From: Candidatus Helarchaeota archaeon
Lineage (GTDB): Archaea > Asgardarchaeota > Lokiarchaeia > Helarchaeales > HEL-GB-A
NCBI GenBank assembly: GCA_013375405.1
Contig: JABXJU010000197.1
Location: forward strand, 1 to 8,246
DNA: 8,246 bases
Direction: 5' to 3'
The position numbers and the translations under genes are program-made. Shown one piece after another: positions 6,714 through 8,246 of this stretch. The notes under the pieces are model-generated. The model had not been told where the DNA came from and did not search any database. It was given only the letters and a program-made list of their open reading frames with translations. Positions within the stretch are counted from its first letter, which is position 1; every line of letters starts with the position of its first letter.

Positions 6714-6724
6714 CTGTATACATG
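6714..6724 (+). promoter_or_regulatory. Second copy of CTGTATACATG, candidate operator upstream of the ribbon-helix-helix genes
   Basis: Identical to 6534-6544 and 15 bases upstream of the TATA box at 6740-6750. Ribbon-helix-helix repressors typically bind short palindromes as dimers and control their own promoter. TGTATACA placed here is therefore a reasonable autoregulatory site, with the upstream copy allowing looping or cooperative binding. Function is inferred from position only. Confidence 0.38.
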
Positions 6725-6739
6725 AAATCCTTGTTACCC

Positions 6740-6768
6740 TTTATATATAAATCATAAAACTTTATAAA
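6740..6768 (+). promoter_or_regulatory. TATA-type promoter region of the ribbon-helix-helix operon
   Basis: Two archaeal TATA-like boxes are seen: TTTATATATAA (6740-6750) and TTTATAAA (6761-6768). Start sites about 25 bases downstream would fall near 6770 and near 6791. The second would give an almost leaderless message beginning at the ATG at 6792, which agrees with the absence of a good Shine-Dalgarno sequence there. No bacterial -35/-10 pair is obvious. Confidence 0.45.
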
Positions 6769-6791
6769 CAAACAACTCTAAACAAGAGTGA

Positions 6792-6962
6792 ATGGCACGA
6801 CCTACAATAACTGGTTTTGTTTCATCAAGACTTCCGATAAATCTTAAAGATAAATTACAAGAGATCGCCGCAAATGAGGAAAAATCACTCTCCAAACTCA
6901 TTAAAGAATTAATAGAGTTAGGTTTACAGAAGAGGAATAACAAGAAACCCATAGAAACATAA
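6792..6962 (+). CDS. Small ribbon-helix-helix (CopG/MetJ-Arc-like) DNA-binding protein
   Basis: This 56-aa product begins MARPTITGFVSSRLPINLKD and continues KLQEIAANEEKSLSKLIKEL. That is the ribbon-helix-helix layout: a basic N-terminus, one strand with alternating residues (about 6-14), helix 1 (about 18-29) and helix 2 (about 33-46) ending in IELGLQKR. Such proteins are dimeric repressors or copy-number and antitoxin-type regulators that insert a two-stranded sheet in the DNA major groove. It has the usual length of a minimal family member. It lies just downstream of TATA boxes and the TGTATACA motif, so self-regulation is likely. Its stop lies 13 bases before the start of a paralogue, to which it is co-linear without gaps. 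No toxin partner is recognisable next to it. Confidence 0.75.
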   Translation: MARPTITGFVSSRLPINLKDKLQEIAANEEKSLSKLIKELIELGLQKRNNKKPIET

Positions 6963-7119
6963 TGGAATGTGGTTGATGGCACGACCTAAAACAAAGGAAA
7001 TTATTACAATAAGACTTTCTATCAAAATCAAAGATGAATTACAAGAGATCGCCCCAAATGAAGATAAATTCCTCTCCGAACTCGGCAGGGAAATAATAGA
7101 CTTAGGTTTACAAGAAAAG
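6792..7119 (+). repeat. Tandem duplication of a ribbon-helix-helix coding unit, period 184 bases
   Basis: The coding segments starting at 6792 and 6976 are related at nucleotide level, sharing ATGGCACGACCTA, TTACAAGAGATCGCC (6855-6869 and 7039-7053) and TTAGGTTTACA at a constant offset of 184 bases with no gaps. The identity exceeds what shared fold alone would give and points to local duplication followed by divergence. Confidence 0.7.
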
Positions 7120-7371
7120 AGAAAAAAGAAAGTAACAGAGACACAATGGCGCAGTAGGCGCACCATATACGAACAAGCCAAGAAAGGAACTGAACCAGAA
7201 AAATACCCCCAAACGCGAATGTTCCAATGCGCTTTCTGCAAAGTTCACAAAAACTTCCACAAAAAGCGCACCTTCGTCCATATTGGTGAAGGTATTTACA
7301 AATGCGCTACTTGTGGCTATAAAGGAGTTCCTTTGCCTGAATCCGATCGCCTTTATTTTATAGGAAAATAG
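6976..7371 (+). CDS. Ribbon-helix-helix protein fused to a C-terminal zinc ribbon
   Basis: The product has 131 aa from the ATG at 6976. Residues 1-48 align without gaps to the preceding gene (26 of 48 identical), including the MARP start, which is why I chose this ATG over the in-frame ATG at 6967. The N-terminal part is a ribbon-helix-helix fold. A basic linker follows (49-80, with EKRKKK and RSRRTIYEQAKK). The C-terminal domain has C85-X2-C88 (FQCAFCKVHK) and C110-X2-C113 (YKCATCGYKG), 21 residues apart between pairs, a typical four-cysteine zinc ribbon. Both domains suggest binding to DNA or to DNA-bound partners, probably as a regulator of the element. Apart from duplication plus domain fusion, nothing identifies a specific target. 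It is probably co-transcribed with the upstream paralogue. Confidence 0.75.
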   Translation: MARPKTKEIITIRLSIKIKDELQEIAPNEDKFLSELGREIIDLGLQEKRKKKVTETQWRSRRTIYEQAKKGTEPEKYPQTRMFQCAFCKVHKNFHKKRTFVHIGEGIYKCATCGYKGVPLPESDRLYFIGK

Positions 7372-7453
7372 AATGTAGAAAACTTGAATTAGAATAAAAT
7401 TTCGTTTTTCCGCACCGAATAAAATAATAATCAGTTATTCCTTATTTTTATGT

Positions 7454-7753
7454 ATGAAAATCAATTGGAATTTTGATAAATTGAAAATACAGGCGATAAT
7501 TGCTTTTATGTGGATGCTTTTTGTTATTGCTTTACTAATTTCCTTAGCAATCGGTCTTGTTCAACAGACAGTCACAACTGAAACCTTTCTTTCAGTGATG
7601 GGCGAAACAGGTATTATTACAATGTTTATTCTTAAATGGGTCTACGACTCCAATAATAATAAGGCTAATGCCGAAATACGCAAATCCCTCCAAGGTTTAT
7701 CTAACATGAGCCTCACGGTTCATACCCCCCTCCCGAACCCCTTCAACTGTTAG
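7454..7753 (+). CDS. Small membrane protein, possibly holin-like; frame may be broken near its 3' end
   Basis: This 99-aa product has a strong transmembrane helix at about residues 13-36 (AIIAFMWMLFVIALLISLAI) and a weaker hydrophobic stretch at about 45-63 (ETGIITMFILKWV). A polar Asn-rich segment and a short amphipathic region come after it. The layout of two short membrane segments with a charged C-terminus resembles phage holins or other small viral membrane proteins, but no family motif is visible. The reading frame passes through a run of six C (7725-7730) and ends 23 bases later. The -1 frame from that run stays open for 24 more codons (PPEPLQLLEIKETKPKTPSK then TPYS) to a TAA at 7801-7803, eight bases before the next gene. 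The native product may thus be longer, with a Pro/Lys-rich tail. Confidence 0.6.
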   Translation: MKINWNFDKLKIQAIIAFMWMLFVIALLISLAIGLVQQTVTTETFLSVMGETGIITMFILKWVYDSNNNKANAEIRKSLQGLSNMSLTVHTPLPNPFNC

Positions 7754-7794
7754 AAATTAAAGAAACCAAACCAAAAACCCCTTCCAAAACCCCC
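7725..7794 (+). other. C-rich tract with five C-runs
   Basis: Runs of 6, 3, 4, 4 and 5 C occur at 7725-7730, 7732-7734, 7738-7741, 7778-7781 and 7790-7794, unusual in this AT-rich DNA. The first run is where the membrane-protein frame may shift. The complementary strand carries G-runs, but their spacing is poor for a stable quadruplex. Confidence 0.4.
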
Positions 7795-7811
7795 TATAGT
7801 TAAGTGATTCT

Positions 7812-8102
7812 ATGGATCTTAAAAAACTTGGCAAAATCTTACGAAATCCGAATGCACAGTTGATCCTCGATTTTATCATTACTCATCCAAATTCTTTTTT
7901 CTCTCTGAAAATGATGTCCGAACAATTGAAAATTTCAAAAAGTTCAATCACCAGAACATTAAAACTTCTGCGGATTTTCGTGTAATTTCACGTTGAAAGG
8001 AATATTGAACATCCAACAGGTGGATATATAAAAATTCCAATTTTGAATGAAAAATTCAAAGAATTTTTTTTGAAATTAAAAACCGATATGGAATTGATTT
8101 GA
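7812..8102 (+). pseudogene. Winged-helix transcription regulator interrupted by an in-frame TAA
   Basis: The frame encodes 57 residues, then TAA (7983-7985), then 38 more residues in the same frame. The first part, LGKILRNPNAQLILDFIITH... with SLKMMSEQLKISKSSITRTL and KLL, is a clear helix-turn-helix: helices 1 and 2, and a recognition helix SSITRTLKLL. The second part, FHVERNIEHPTGGYIKIPIL..., supplies the expected beta-hairpin wing, including the GGY turn, and a C-terminal helix. Both halves together make an ordinary archaeal-type winged-helix repressor of about 96 residues, so a nonsense mutation or sequencing error is the simplest explanation. The distal half ends TGA-A-ATG directly at the next gene, suggesting that it was translated until recently. 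It follows the extended stop of the membrane-protein gene by 8 bases. Confidence 0.65.
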
Positions 8103-8103
8103 A

Positions 8104-8246
8104 ATGCCAAATAATGAAGAAACTTCAAAAGAATGGCTATTAAATGAAGACGAAAAGTTTAGTTATCATGTCTCTTTAATAGATTATCGAATTGCTAATC
8201 TAATTCATGTTACTTGCCCTAAATGTGGGCATACCTTACGAGATCG
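8104..8246 (+). CDS. Zinc-knuckle protein, 3'-partial
   Basis: Forty-seven codons are present before the window ends. The start ATG is one base after the stop of the interrupted winged-helix gene (TGAAATG), a typical coupled arrangement. The N-terminus is acidic and hydrophilic (NNEETSKEWLLNEDEKF). CPKCGHTL at 38-45 carries C38-X2-C41, the first half of a zinc ribbon, whose second half would lie beyond the edge. The size and remaining domains are unknown. It may be another DNA- or RNA-binding protein of the same element. Confidence 0.6.
   Translation, partial: MPNNEETSKEWLLNEDEKFSYHVSLIDYRIANLIHVTCPKCGHTLRD

Larger units (their letters stand above)
6246..6791. other. Non-coding repeat-bearing control region
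   Basis: About 545 bases without a credible gene. Composition is less AT-rich than the preceding stretch. It contains two copies of CTGTATACATG, a tandem AATATCCACG pair, an 8-bp inverted repeat, repeated CTCCGAC and CGACAAAAATA words, and TATA-like elements at its right end ahead of the ribbon-helix-helix genes. Clustered short repeats upstream of small DNA-binding proteins resemble the origin or control region of a plasmid or viral element. A 76-codon minus-strand frame at 6382-6612 lacks recognisable motifs and was not accepted. Confidence 0.45.

Noticed and set aside
6534..6724. CRISPR array
   Set aside because: The repeats are only 10-11 bases, two copies each, with no regular spacer length and no cas gene nearby.
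6752..7241. Two minus-strand frames opposite the ribbon-helix-helix genes
   Set aside because: They mirror the duplicated coding strand; their mutual similarity comes from the tandem duplication, not from independent genes.
7725..7794. G-quadruplex on the minus strand
   Set aside because: The G-runs on the complementary strand are either directly adjacent or separated by long gaps, so a stable four-tract structure is unlikely.

Overview
The window looks archaeal, with moderate confidence. It is AT-rich. There is an endonuclease V-like gene with a strong GGGGGTGA ribosome-binding site, a TATA-type promoter instead of clear -35/-10 boxes, and small ribbon-helix-helix, zinc-ribbon and winged-helix proteins of the kind common on archaeal plasmids, viruses and integrated elements. 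No rRNA, tRNA or universal marker gene is present, so the phylum cannot be named and a low-GC bacterium is not fully excluded.

Region 1 (1-2495, + strand) is a three-gene cluster. It holds an unrecognised 173-aa protein, a SufS/class V aminotransferase-fold protein, and an endonuclease V-fold protein. Spacing is tight (33 and 21 bases), so this is probably one operon. Both recognisable proteins keep their fold signatures but lack residues thought essential for catalysis. The SufS-like protein has no PLP lysine. The EndoV-like protein has Asn for a metal-binding Asp and Gln for a conserved Lys. A cluster with two apparent pseudoenzymes is the most unusual thing in the window.

Region 2 (2652-5085, - strand) is a Type II-like restriction-modification pair. 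A PD-(D/E)XK nuclease gene is followed, with an 11-base overlap, by a gamma-order N6-adenine methyltransferase. It lies convergent to region 1 and is visibly more AT-rich, as expected for acquired DNA.

Region 3 (5086-5783) is about 700 bases of extremely AT-rich DNA without a convincing gene. It holds a striking 37-bp GC-richer near-palindrome followed on the minus strand by T-runs, and a possible zinc-knuckle gene remnant.

Region 4 (5784-6245) is a short ORF resembling only the N-terminal nuclease domain (GDGGLD...QIK) of much larger NTPase-type defence proteins. It is probably a truncated defence gene. With region 2 it suggests a small or decaying defence island.

Region 5 (6246-8246) begins with about 550 bases of repeat-bearing non-coding DNA: a tandem 10-mer, and two copies of an 11-mer with a TGTATACA palindrome 180 bases apart. 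A TATA promoter and a run of small + strand genes follow: two tandemly duplicated ribbon-helix-helix proteins (the second fused to a zinc ribbon), a small membrane protein with a possible frameshift in a C-run, a winged-helix gene with an in-frame stop, and a zinc-knuckle protein cut by the window edge. This resembles the control region of a plasmid- or virus-like element that is partly decayed. No integrase, transposase, Rep protein or CRISPR array is visible.
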